From: Biscogniauxia marginata
Lineage: Eukaryota; Ascomycota; Sordariomycetes; Xylariales; Xylariaceae
Assembly: GCA_022695795.1 (NCBI GenBank)
Contig: MU404113.1
Span: 1-64,000, forward strand
Direction: 5' to 3'
DNA length: 64,000 nt
A program made the translations under genes and the position numbers. Shown one piece after another: positions 24,772 to 35,614 of this stretch (position 1 is its first letter; every line of letters starts with the position of its first letter). Under the pieces are notes generated by a model. It was given only the letters and a program-made list of their open reading frames with translations. It ran no database searches and had not been told where the DNA came from.

Positions 24772-24960
24772 AAATAAACTTATAAATAAAATTTTATAAT
24801 TATTACACTTTTAACTATTAAAAATCATTTACGTTATATCGAAATTAATTAATAATTATTATTATTTAAATTATTTTATTTAGCTTTATACTTTAAAAAT
24901 TAAATACCTTTTTTATATTAAATATTCGGTTTTTAACGTGTAATTTAAATTAATTAATTT
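24772..24960 (+). repeat. left arm of a ~190 bp inverted repeat
   Basis: This segment is nearly the reverse complement of 27031-27230. Shared blocks include TTATTACACTTTTAACTA and TTTTATTTAGCTTTATA. The differences I can align are almost all C/T or G/A transitions. The pair brackets roughly 2.1 kb and could be the terminal inverted repeats of a RIP-degraded DNA transposon, or an inverted duplication. Arm ends are approximate. Confidence 0.65.
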
Positions 24961-26555
24961 ATTATATTTTTAAGTTAAAATTCTTTAAAATTAAAATAAA
25001 AAATTAATAATAAATAAAATTAATTATAACTTTTCGAAATTTAAATTAATAAATACTTTTTTATTTATTATATAAATACGTATATTATAACTAGTTTAAT
25101 TATATATATTATATTTTTTTTATTTAGTTATTACCTTTTTTCAAGGTTTTTTAGTATTATTATAATATTATTTTTTAACTTATAAAATTACCCTTTTTTA
25201 TATTAAATAATACTTTTATTTATATTTATTTATTTTTAGTTTTATATCATTTATTAAAAATAAGTAATTTTATTTCGTAATAAAAACACTTTATATATTA
25301 ATATTAAAATAATTTTTATAAATTTATTATAAATATTTATAATATTTAAAAAAACTTTTAATGTTTTTAATTTTATTTATAATATAATTAAATTATAAAA
25401 ATACCTTATAAGTTATTATAAATATTTTAATTTCTTAAAATATTTATATTATATTAAAATTAAAAAAGAATATATATGTTATTCGTATAAATATAAATAA
25501 TATAATAATAACCTTTTATCGTGTAAAAATGACGCCGCTTAATTGCTAAGTTATAATTAAGCTTATATAATCTACGATACCTTTTTTAAATTAAAAAAAA
25601 CTAATTTAATTACGTGAAATTTAATTTATATATTTAAAATAATTATTATAATAACGAAAGCTTTTATAAAACTAATTAAAAAGTTTTTTTATAATATAAA
25701 TATAATAATAATTTATTAAACCTTATAAATAATTATCATATATTTATTTTAAAATATTGAAATATACAAAGTTAAAAAGTTAAAATTTATATAATAAATA
25801 ATTAAATATATAAAATATAATAATATTTTTAATAATAACTTTTATACTTATTTAAAATTAAGACACATATAATCTTTTTCGTTTTCTTTTTTATATATTT
25901 ATAAAAATGCTTTATAAAATCTATATTAAGCTTATTTATAATTTAATTTTTTAATAATAATAAATTATTACGATATTACAAAACGATATGTTTTTTAATT
26001 AAAATAATTATAACTTATTTTTAATCATTTTATTAAGTTTATTATAATTATTTATGTTATTTTATATTTATCATTATTATATTTATTTTAATAATTATTT
26101 TAATTATAAACCTTATTTTATTAAAATTATATATATTTTCTTTTTAAATATTATATTTTATAATTATATTACGTATTAATTTATATTATTTTTAATAAAT
26201 ATTTAAGTTTTTATAAAAACCTTTTTAATAATTAATTTGTTTATTTAAACACGTTTAAAAAGTTTTTTATCATTATATAAAATTAAAGACTTAGTTTTAT
26301 TTAATATACCTCGCGTTATAACTACGTAATAAGATATTTATTATTTTAATAATATAATAAAAATAAAAGAAAATTATTTATTTATTTAAATTAATAATAT
26401 GTTAAATGATTATAACTTTTTTATAAAGTATACATTTTTTAAGGATTTAATATAATAATTAATTATATAAATATATTTTTAAATTATCGTTATAATATAA
26501 TATTAAAAATATCGTAAATTTTTAATAACTTATAAAAATTAATATTTAAATAATA

Positions 26556-26994
26556 ACGTGTCTCATAAGCAAGTGGGCCACATAAGTGAGTAAGCCATTT
26601 AATTTCTTATATAAAATCGACTTTTTCGAAAATTTATAACTTTGCACGTAAAAATCGTAAAACTTTTAAAACTTTTTTTATTAATTATATAATTATACGG
26701 TTTAATTAAAAGTAAAATCGAAAAAAATAATTTCAAAAAACGCGAAAAGAAAACGCGTAAAAACTAAAATTAAATTAAAACGCATAGACCTTTTAACGTA
26801 TTTCTTTATACATTTCACTTTTATTTTTTTGATTTTACTTTTAATTAAACCTTATAATTATATAATTAATAAAAAAATGTTTAAAAGTTTTATAATTTTT
26901 ACGTGTAAAGTTATAAATTTTCGAAAAAGTCGATTTTATATAAGAAATTAAGTGGCTTACTCGCTTGTGTAGCCCACTCGTTTATGAGACACGT
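26556..26994. mobile_element. 439 bp palindromic MITE-like element with TA target duplication
   Basis: The two halves are reverse complements of one another over almost their whole length. Each end begins ACGTGTCTCATAA, and the element is flanked by TA on both sides (26554-26555 and 26995-26996), as expected for Tc1/mariner-type insertion. The arms share long identical blocks such as AAAATCGACTTTTTCGAAAA, and every mismatch I can align in the first ~120 bp is a transition. It has no coding capacity, so it would be a non-autonomous fold-back element. It lies inside the larger inverted repeat, about 36 bp from the right arm. Confidence 0.75.
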
Positions 26995-27030
26995 TACGCG
27001 TTTTAATAATAATAATAATAAATATATTAA

Positions 27031-27230
27031 TTTTTAATTAAGTAATATAAATTATACGTTAAAAAACCAAATACTTAATATAAAAAAAGTATTCGGTTTT
27101 TAAAATATAAAGCTAAATAAAACGGTTTAAATAATAATAATTATTAATTAATTTTAATATAATATAAATGATTTTTAATAGTTAAAAGTGTAATAATTAT
27201 GAAATTTTATTTATAAACTTATTTCGTTTA
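27031..27230 (-). repeat. right arm of the ~190 bp inverted repeat
   Basis: Reverse-complement partner of 24772-24960. It keeps a few more C/G bases than the left arm (for example AAACCG where the left arm has AAATTA), as if the left copy was mutated further by C-to-T changes. The end is approximate. Confidence 0.65.
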
Positions 27231-27500
27231 CTTATTTATATAATATATTAATAAATATTAAAAAGTAAATTATTAAATAAAAATATAAAGTATTTTTAAT
27301 TATTATATATATAAAGAAATAAGTCTTTTTATTTTTTAAATAACTTTTTTATATAATTAAATAGTTTTATAATTTTATATTTTAATAAATATTAAGTAAT
27401 AACTTATTATATTTATAAACTTAATATTTTATTATTAGTAGTATATTATAAAAACTTAGTATATAAGCCTTTAAAATACTTTTATTTTAAACTATTCAAT

Positions 27501-28933
27501 GTAAAGACAAAAGATAAGTCTCGCTTTAATTTAATATTGATCTAAGTGTAAAACGAAGATAAAAGGTCTCGAGCCTTGATAAATTGCTTTTTTATTAGTC
27601 CTCAAATTTAAACAAAGTTAGATACATCATCATTTAAATAATAGAAAGGAAACATCAGCACTTCGTAAGAGAGCTGGTACTAGTGAGTATATATTGGGGG
27701 AGAGGGTTAAAAGACGATCCTAGATGATAAGTTCATAGTCATTTGTAGAAAACTGAAGGTAGGCATAGAAGGCTAATTCGATGAAGCCATTATGAAAGGA
27801 AGCGTGAGAATGGCTGGCAAGGTACCATCTGATGGCATCTATGTAGATGCATGTACTAGAAATGAGGCAAGGCAGATTTAAGGTAGGTTTACACAGAGCT
27901 GATTTGTCCTGCAGCTGAAGTGTATTTACCTATCCTTCGTACTTGCTAATATGAATCTGGTCACCGGTGATGTCAGACAAGCCATAAAAGGTACTGCATT
28001 CAATTGCTTCCTATATCCATTCGGGTGGTAATGGGGGGCGTCCAACCTCTTTGCATTAAGTATGTGCATATCTAGGTAGGCATATATACAGGCATATATG
28101 TGTCAAGTTTAAGGTTACCAAGGTTAAATTTCTTCCTAAGTCATATTTATAAGTTGTTATCAAGGTTATCATTTATAATAAAAATAAAACAAAGTATGAA
28201 ATATATATATATGTATATACCTAGGAGGTAGGTAAGTAAGAGAACACTAATATATGTGGTTCTAAAGAGCAGCGTGACTACGTAAGGTGGCATGACCAAA
28301 TTATGAGGGGTTCTAATTGGCAGGTACCTTAAGTAGGCACCTTAGGTAGGCATACTTAAATGCATAATCATACCTCCAGATATTAGGTACATGTAGCACT
28401 TTTCACCATTACCTAAGGGTCCTACAAGGTTCATAGACACACGTGAGTGTGCCTACAGCCTTTTAATACATAATGGAATGAAAGGTACCTGCTCCCACAG
28501 TACATCCATACCTAAACTCTGGTCCAAGGTTTCGGTGGGGGACAGATGGAGGGCTGTGGTTAGCCTTGTCGACGTCCATGCCTCCGGTCATCTTCCCACG
28601 CAATTGTCCTCACGTCTTCCACTTCCTCCTTCGCTTTAATTTACCCGTAGCCAGATCAACATCATCATTCCCCGAGGCACGGCACAGCACGGTATTGCTT
28701 ATTCCAATACATCCACATTGCCGTAGCCCTGACCGGGTAATTAATGCCCGCGAACAATCCATGGCAGGTTGGCATTACATTGAAGTGACTTTTGGCAGAG
28801 CCGCATCGTGACTAAATCTACATGTTCACGAGAACGCAAAACCGCAGTATCACCTGGTGCATCTCCCCAAGGCATCCTACATCACGAGGCCCTACCAATC
28901 TCTACCTACACTCTCCATCTCAGCCTTTGCACA

Positions 28934-28966
<33 letters not shown>

Positions 28967-29812
28967 GCACACACTGAAAGGTATCCATCTAACCACCTAA
29001 CCCAGGTTACTTCATACATACTGCAGCTGAGCCACCACCCACTTCATTTCATATCACACTCCCATCGGCAGCAACTCGCCCATCGTCCCTGGGTGGCTGT
29101 TCTTCTACCTCAGGGTCCAGACAACTTCACCTGCATCTTCGAGGGGCGCAAAAAGGTACGTACCATCTACAGTTGGTCAATACTGATCATTCACCTCCAA
29201 GCTGGATAAATGAGAATGTTTGCACCGGCGAACCAATAGAAACATTAAACAATACCAATGCTGCTTTGTTCCTCCTACCTTGACACCACTACCTAACTTA
29301 CAACGCACAATTTCCCAACACGCAACCCTGCTTCTGGTTCTCCTTTGCCTTGTACTAACCTACAAATCTAGTCACTTCTACAAGCACGCAGACGATTCCT
29401 GGTGAAAATTCCTCAATTTATTTTGATCTGAAAGGAACGCGCTCATCGGAAGGCCTTTGGTGGTCCTCACCAAAACTTTCAGGGCAGATAGCTGCCTTCC
29501 TACCTACCTTGGATTCTCCATTGGCTCGGCTCCATTTACATCTTTTTTTCTTTTCCTTCCCTTTTTAATCGGCAACGAGTGCTGGACAGACAAGCACCAA
29601 TCCAGCACACGAGGGTATTTGGACTCACGAGATCACTGCCGACCCTCGGGCAACCTTCGTCGGTTACCAGGTCTTTTTCAGCATTTGAGTGACCTTCATC
29701 ATTCACCCCCCTTCCCTACATTCACTGCACTTTTCTTTCCTTCTATTTCCACAACGCATTGTGCTTTTCATCCAAGATACTGCACATCCAAAGTGAATAC
29801 GAGCCACCCATT
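27501..29812. other. intergenic region and long 5' leader of the E2 gene
   Basis: About 2.3 kb without a supported gene. TAGGTA-type motifs are dense between 28070 and 28400. Short upstream frames between 28566 and 29760 (one translating the CA repeat) probably lie in the leader or promoter of the E2 gene. Pyrimidine-rich stretches around 29530-29570 and 29730-29750 are typical of fungal promoters. Confidence 0.5.
28936..28963 (+). repeat. (CA)n microsatellite
   Basis: About 14 uninterrupted CA units about 0.85 kb upstream of the E2 start codon. Confidence 0.9.
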
Positions 29813-32800
29813 ATGGGCCCAAACTTGGAGAGACTCAAGAACATGTCAAATCGGATCAAGCGCGGTCCCAATCAGGACCTGGACAAAAGCAGCAGCCAAA
29901 ACGAGCAGTTCAATAATTCACATGCCACACCAGCAATGCCTGATCTTGACCCTTCCCAAACTCTTGCAACCTCCGATCTCTCACTAGCAATGTCCTCAGG
30001 CACATCTTCGCACACACATTCAGGACAGGGGGGTGCACAACCTGCACCGTCGCCAGCTGATTGGGGTGTTTTCATGAGCAGTGTATCTAAAAATCATTGG
30101 TCACAGAAAACAGCCCCGGGAAGCCCCTTCAAGGTACCCCAGAAGATTAAACAGCCTGTTGGAACTCAACAAAATCCTATCGACTTGACACAGAACGCCT
30201 TTCTAGCTGGCCAGAATCTCCCAGGTCTCAGCCCAGACTCCCCCCAGGCTTCATCATTCAAGAAACCCCCTCCCCTCTCACCTACGGCGAGATACAATTT
30301 AAGACCATCCAGCCTCTTTCGCCGCAATAGACCAGAACCCAACACACGGTTGAACGAAGCTTCCCATGGTAACAACTCTTCAAATCCGCAACAGGGCAAT
30401 TATCAAGACTCACGAGCAATTTCCCTTGTTCCATGTTCATCAAGTCAACCGTGGAGTAAAGAATCATCATCTCATGTGCATCCCAAATTGGATAATTCAA
30501 GTAATGGCTTTAGTCCGTTATTTGGACCACCGGTCGTGAATCTCGTCCAACCATCTGTCGACTTTTCAAAAGCAAAAGCCATTGCTGAGGAGGATAAGCA
30601 ACGACTAAAGGATACCAAATATGGCAGCCTACCATTCCTACCAAAAGGCCCACCACCGATGATTCCTGAAGACTTTTCGCCTCTCCCAGTATTCTGGGAG
30701 GCCAAGGCGAAGGGTATCGACTTTTCACCTATAGAGGCAGCTTTAGATGCTGCCCATAAGGCTACACAACACTCCTTCAGTAAGAACCTAGCTATGTATC
30801 CTAGTAGTTCTGCAAATGTCGATAAGGTCTCGTCAGACCCTACACAGACCGTGGAAGATCTGAGTGACAAGGATCTAGAAGACCTGCAGCGGCTGCGAGA
30901 ATTCGTCAGTGGGGCCGTCAATGGTTCTTGCACAGCTTGTCGTAAGAAGATCTGCTTGTGTGCATCTGACGTTGCGAAACTCACAAGAGCTTGGTGTTCT
31001 AGCACAGGTGAGTGATCAAGCTGTCGTCTTTTTCTTCTATACCATGCCATAACAGATGAAAGGATATGTCTTAATGCTCATATTTCTCCTACTTTCTCCC
31101 ATCCCATGCTACTTTGATTCTAACTTTTGTTTAGGAACCGTGATTATTGGTGTGAAGTGCCCCAACATCATTTGCAACAAGTATTGCTGCCCTGGTTGTG
31201 GCAAGTCGATCCCAGCCGACGCGGCACAAGAACCTCGTGGCACCTTTAAGGTATCCGGTATGGATTTCAAGGTGTACTGGTGTTGCGATGCTGGAAGGCT
31301 AGTAGGTATCTGGGCGTTAGCATGCGGTTGGACTGCGCCAAGCACTATGCCTGTGCCCGTAGCGAATGTGGTCGAAAAGGTTAGAGGCCGGAGCCACACT
31401 AACGGTCACTGCCACGGCCACGGCCACGGCCACGTCAAGTTCTCGTTCAATTCACCATTAACTCCACCCTCAGCTACTGCAAAAGGTGTTGGGTATGGTA
31501 GCGATCAATTCGATATCATTTCCCGGTTCCCTGGCAGACAACCGCGCAACATTGCAGAGAGGGCAATACCGATGGATACTAAAGAGGATCTTGTGCGCGA
31601 GGCCTATTTCAGGCTTCTGGCCTTGTTGTTGCCTATCAAAGATCGAGCAGAAGACCTCGACGTATTTGCGCTGGGTATCTTGCATCCAATTCTCTCACGC
31701 AGCCCGCTCGTAGAGCAGGCTGCTTTGATGTTGGGCAAAGATTCCATCGCGGAGACTACTTACCAGTACTATCTTTATGATGCTATGCTCGACTTAGTCG
31801 AGCTGATAGGAAGCCACGCGATAACTGCCAGTCTCGTGTATGACAGCAGAAATCTCTATTATGAAAAGACAGGCAGTCTTTTCGGCGTGTCATTTGTGAC
31901 TCGCAAGTTAAAGGGGGGACTCGCTCCGAAAGATACTGGCAAGTCACTTGCTACCCTACTAGGAAGCCTAGCTTCCCAGGCAAAGGGTGTTCTGAGATAC
32001 GCGGATGCCAATGCTATCGAATTCCAGACTAGTGATGGACAGAATATGTTAGCCCTGAGCAGAAGATTGACTCTCATATCAGAACAGCATGTCAGCAACA
32101 GGCAGCTCTTCCGGTCAGATATGGAAATCTGCAGTTCAAGCCCAGAGATCGACATTAGCGAGTGGCATCGTGAAAACTGTGTCAAAGAGGTTTCTGACGA
32201 TACTATCTTAGAAAAGTACAGTTTTGCTCAAGATGCACAAGCTGCAACCTACAAAACGACAATCCCCGGACGTATGAAACGGCTAATTACAGAGATATCA
32301 ACCCTCCAGACATCTCTCCCAGAGGGAATTTACGTTCGTCATGGTTCATCTCGATTGGACATAATGAAGATTCTCATCATCGGCCCCAAGGGCACGCCAT
32401 ATGAGCATGGCTTCTTTGAGTTTGACCTATTCTGCCCGCCAGAATATCCGAAAATGCCACCAGTGATGATATTCAAAAGTACAGGTAACCGCCGAGTCCG
32501 GTTCAACCCAAACTTATATGAAGATGGCAAAAGTAAGTGATTTTCCCTTTACCTTTACCTCTGCCAGTCGGCGTGAAACCCCTGAGCCCTTTCCATGCAT
32601 GCATAAAAGTTGGCGATATAAAATACGTAGTACTCACATTGCTAACATTTGACAGTCTGCCTTTCTCTTCTTGGAACTTGGTCTGGAGAGCCTTGGAGAC
32701 CAGGTCATTCAACCATTCTCCAGGTCCTTGTCAGTATACAATCTATGATACTATGCGAAGAGCCATGGTACAACGAGCCTGGTAGAGAGATGACCGAGAG

Positions 32801-33425
32801 CAAGAGCATGTCTGCTCGGTATAACGATGAAGTGCGATTAAATACCCACGACATAGCTCTCCGACCTTGGTTGAACACATTACGTTCACGTGTCACACAG
32901 CTAAGCACACCTATTCAAAATGCGCCTACTCAAAATGCACCTACTCAAAACCCACCTTCACTCTGGCAAGAGTTAAGAGCACAAAGCAAAGATAAGAACG
33001 CTTCTTCTTCTTCTTCCAAGGTTGAGACAACGCTCTGGGATGACACGGCGCAAATTTACCTACAAGCAAACGCAAAGGACATCGCCATGTCCGCTAATAA
33101 GGCAGCTCAGCAGTCTAGCAACGCAAATCTGCATAGCTCGGCATTTTCTATCAGCTACACCTTTCGGGCTAAGGGATATTTGGACTAGAGTAACAACGAC
33201 CAGATTGCCCAAAGGCCTGTAGACCCATTATTCCCTCGTCGCGGAGCTCTTTCCCCAAGCCCAGCAGGGATGAAGAAGAGGCAGAAGAGAAATGACATTA
33301 GTCTTTATGCTGATGACGATGATGAAGACGAGACTGATATATGGGGAATGTCGCCTAAATCTAGTCCTCGACGTTCTGAGACGATCACGTCCAAAATCCG
33401 CTCCTATTTGAAGAGAGACGGATGA
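29813..33425 (+). CDS. large E2 ubiquitin-conjugating enzyme with Cys/His-rich arm (UBE2O/BIRC6-type UBC)
   Basis: Predicted ubiquitin-conjugating enzyme of unusual size. Four exons are proposed: 29813-31007, 31135-32532, 32656-33122 and 33189-33425, total 1098 residues. The start is the first ATG of the open frame (MGPNLERLKN). Residues 1-360 are disordered and Ser/Pro/Asn-rich. A cysteine-rich region follows (CTACRKKICLC, then KCPNIICNKYCCPGCGK, residues ~385-420) and a His-Gly run HCHGHGHGH. The UBC fold starts near residue 776 (RMKRLITEIS). It has the catalytic Cys866 in GKICLSLLGTW, followed by STILQVLVSIQSMIL and EEPWYNEPG, the signature of the UBE2O/BIRC6 group. The third intron appears to be GC-AG (see findings). 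If it is not removed, the protein ends at 33188, 78 codons before the TGA at 33423. The tail is acidic then basic (YADDDDEDETD). Confidence 0.85.
31008..31134 (+). other. first intron of the E2 gene
   Basis: GTGAGT donor, TTCTAAC branch site, TTTAG acceptor; 127 nt. It joins two cysteine-containing segments in phase 1. Confidence 0.8.
32533..32655 (+). other. second intron of the E2 gene
   Basis: GTAAGT donor, GCTAAC branch site, GACAG acceptor; 123 nt. It ends two codons before the catalytic cysteine, and splicing restores YEDGKICLSLLGTW. Confidence 0.9.
33123..33188 (+). other. probable GC-AG third intron of the E2 gene
   Basis: 66 nt with donor GCAAAT, a branch-like GGGCTAAG and acceptor GACTAG, phase 0 on both sides. 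It removes an in-frame TAG and joins SSN to SNNDQIAQRP. No GT donor of suitable strength is present nearby. Alternatively the TAG is the true stop. Confidence 0.5.
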
Positions 33426-34186
33426 GTTGCTTAGGGTGGTAAAGAGTCGTAACATTGGCAAAATGTTTTTGGCTGGGATGTGACGGGGTGAATACCTTAC
33501 ACAACCCACATACCACAACAGCCCACAGGCAAACCCCCTGAAAGAACGATCATCATCTTGTGTAGGAATATTTTTGCTCTTTTCTTTTCTTCTTTTTCTC
33601 CTTTTTTTTTACTGGGCATATTTGGCAATGAATGACGTGCGGGATAGAACAAGAAACACGAAGGAAGGAAGAAATCCCATCGGTTGCGCGTCCACTTACT
33701 TCATTGCCTTGCTATGGTTTGCCCGCCCGTCTATGCCTATATCTGTCTGTTCTCCACGTTCTTCTCAGCAGTAGCAATGGAAGCGAGAACAAGACTCAGG
33801 AGGCGAATAGGCTGACTCCCCACCCCAAATCAGATCAGATCAGGCAGATGGACAGACAGACTCCTACTTTGCTAGATTAAATACAGACAAGCAGACACGA
33901 AAACCCCCCCAATAAAAATCACAAAAAAAAAGTTTTATGTAAACAACTTGTGTTTTCCCTAGAAGTGAATAAGTTCTGTTGAGTTAAATGATTTTAATTT
34001 TTCTTCCTTTTTCACTATAATAGTTTCTATGGCCCTTTCCCTCCCCCTTTAGATCATAATGGTAAGAAGCCTTTTCTGAAATACATCCCCATCATGATAA
34101 TTGATTTAAAGTTGTAAGTCTTTGTATAATATTAAACTACTTAACCTCGCTCTCTTGCAGCCTTGTTTTCGGTATTTCATCAGGTT
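33426..34186. other. intergenic region between convergent genes
   Basis: Holds the 3' ends of the E2 and NAD kinase transcripts. It contains T- and A-runs (33602-33609, 33921-33930). No gene is supported. Confidence 0.5.
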
Positions 34187-35614
34187 TCACTGTCCCTCGC
34201 CAAACGGGTAATTAAACTTGAGCAGACCGATCAGGCCGCCGACCCACCCGTCGTCGTCCTGGGCGATACCGCCGCGGTCGCCGTCGCCGGACCTGCCGCC
34301 GGGGGGGGACCGAATGACGCAGGGGACGCCGCCGACCCAGGTGGAGCCGTCGGGGGAGGGGGCGACCTCCTCGCCCTCGACGCGGATCTCCATGCCGACG
34401 GTGAAGCCGGCGCGGCGCTTGCCGTCGATGCTGACCTCGAGCTCGCGGCCGCGGTTCTTCTCGCTCAGCCTGAGTACGACCCGGGTGTTCAGGGGCAGGC
34501 CCAGGGGGCGGAAGCTCAGGCTGCGCGCGCAGATGGGCGTGATCAGCAGCGCCTTGACCAGCGGGTGCATGATGCTGCCGCCCGCCGAGAGCGAGTACGC
34601 TGTCGACCCGGTGGGCGTGCTGACCAGGATGCCGTCCGCCACCGCCTCGGTCAGGAAGTGGTCGTTGACGAAGACGTCGATGATGGCGAGGTGGGGGTTG
34701 GACCCGCGGTGGATGACCAGCTCGTTTATGGCGTGGAAAGCCGGGTGCGTGGGCTCCCCCGGCTTAGACGGGTGCTTGAGCTCGGGGGGCACCGGCGGAA
34801 GGTCCTGGCGCGGCTCGGCCGTCGAAGTTGGCATCAGCTGCGCGTTGATGTTGACTCCGGAAGCATCGTAGACGCCAACCTTCAATCGGTTTCGCAGGAG
34901 TATCTTGCTCGTCCGGCTGGGGCCCATACTCTTGCCGCGAACGCTTTCCCAGCCATGACTGAGCCCGGCCCCGTCGTCCCCCGGTTGATCATCCGCAGCG
35001 GCTTGCGTACCCGGCTCTTGCAGGTCTGCCACGGAGACGCGGCTCCCGCTCATGTAAACTTCTCGCCACGCGCGCTTGTACTCGTCGAACTTCCACTCGC
35101 CCAAGAATCCCAAAGTTCCCATGCTAAAGGATAATACGGGAGGGACGGACTCGTGGAGGCTGAAGAGGCTAGCGGCGCGCAAGATGGTGCCATCTCCCCC
35201 CAGCGTTGTCACGAGGTCGACCTTCTTGGGGAAGTGGTTGGAATCGGAAGTGTAGATGGGGAAAGGGAGCGACTCGTGGATTTCAGAGGCGACCGGGCGC
35301 TCGAATATGAGGTTGAGGTTGGGATACTCGCTGTGGATGTACTTGGCAAAGGTGACAGCGGAAAGGGTGACATGGGGGGCGAGAAGCTTCGGGATGACCA
35401 AGACATTCCGCGGGGGCTCGGGCCACTGAAGAGACAGAAGCGATGAATTCTTTGTCTGCTTATACTTTGGAAGTATGCGATCCGGGAGAGTCGAGGCGTC
35501 GAGGATCTCGCGGCGGCAGACAGTAGCCGAGAATGATCTGGTGCTCTGGATGGGAGATATTCGGAGCCGTGGGTGCGAAGTCGTACGACAATAAGATATA
35601 ACAGATCGAAACAT
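34187..35614 (-). CDS. pos5: mitochondrial NAD(H) kinase, Pos5 type
   Basis: Phosphorylates NADH/NAD+ to NADPH/NADP+ in the mitochondrial matrix, supplying reducing power against oxidative stress. Single exon of 475 residues. The start at 35614 is the first ATG in frame. Residues 1-35 are rich in Arg and Ser and free of acid, a clear mitochondrial presequence (MFRSVISYCRTTSH...). The kinase fold shows GGDGT at residues 139-143, the SMGTLGFL block, NELVIHRG with the conserved Asn-Glu, and the glycine-rich DGILVSTPTGSTAYSLSAGG segment. An inserted low-complexity linker (around residues 215-230) is typical of fungal Pos5. The codon usage is G+C-rich, especially in the last 300 codons. It is divergent from a Gfo/Idh/MocA oxidoreductase about 1.06 kb away. 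Confidence 0.93.
   Translation of the reverse strand: MFRSVISYCRTTSHPRLRISPIQSTRSFSATVCRREILDASTLPDRILPKYKQTKNSSLLSLQWPEPPRNVLVIPKLLAPHVTLSAVTFAKYIHSEYPNLNLIFERPVASEIHESLPFPIYTSDSNHFPKKVDLVTTLGGDGTILRAASLFSLHESVPPVLSFSMGTLGFLGEWKFDEYKRAWREVYMSGSRVSVADLQEPGTQAAADDQPGDDGAGLSHGWESVRGKSMGPSRTSKILLRNRLKVGVYDASGVNINAQLMPTSTAEPRQDLPPVPPELKHPSKPGEPTHPAFHAINELVIHRGSNPHLAIIDVFVNDHFLTEAVADGILVSTPTGSTAYSLSAGGSIMHPLVKALLITPICARSLSFRPLGLPLNTRVVLRLSEKNRGRELEVSIDGKRRAGFTVGMEIRVEGEEVAPSPDGSTWVGGVPCVIRSPPGGRSGDGDRGGIAQDDDGWVGGLIGLLKFNYPFGEGQ

Larger units (their letters stand above)
24400..27500. repeat. A+T-rich, RIP-like degraded repeat island
   Basis: About 3.1 kb composed almost entirely of A and T with rare G/C, very rich in TA steps, and no coding potential in any frame. 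In Pezizomycotina such islands come from repeats mutated by RIP (C to T on both strands). The island contains a large inverted repeat pair and a palindromic element, listed separately. Its edges are abrupt on both sides (around 24400 and 27500), where ordinary intergenic sequence resumes. The original element cannot be named, because no transposase motif survives. Confidence 0.85.

Noticed and set aside
28808..29209. 133-codon frame with a His-Thr run
   Set aside because: The run is a translation of the CA microsatellite, and the rest has no protein character; probably in the promoter or leader of the E2 gene.
34163..35134. 323-codon plus-strand frame opposite the NAD kinase gene
   Set aside because: It is antisense to a gene with complete kinase motifs and consists of Ala/Gly/Asp/Arg-rich sequence produced by G+C-rich codons read in the wrong frame.
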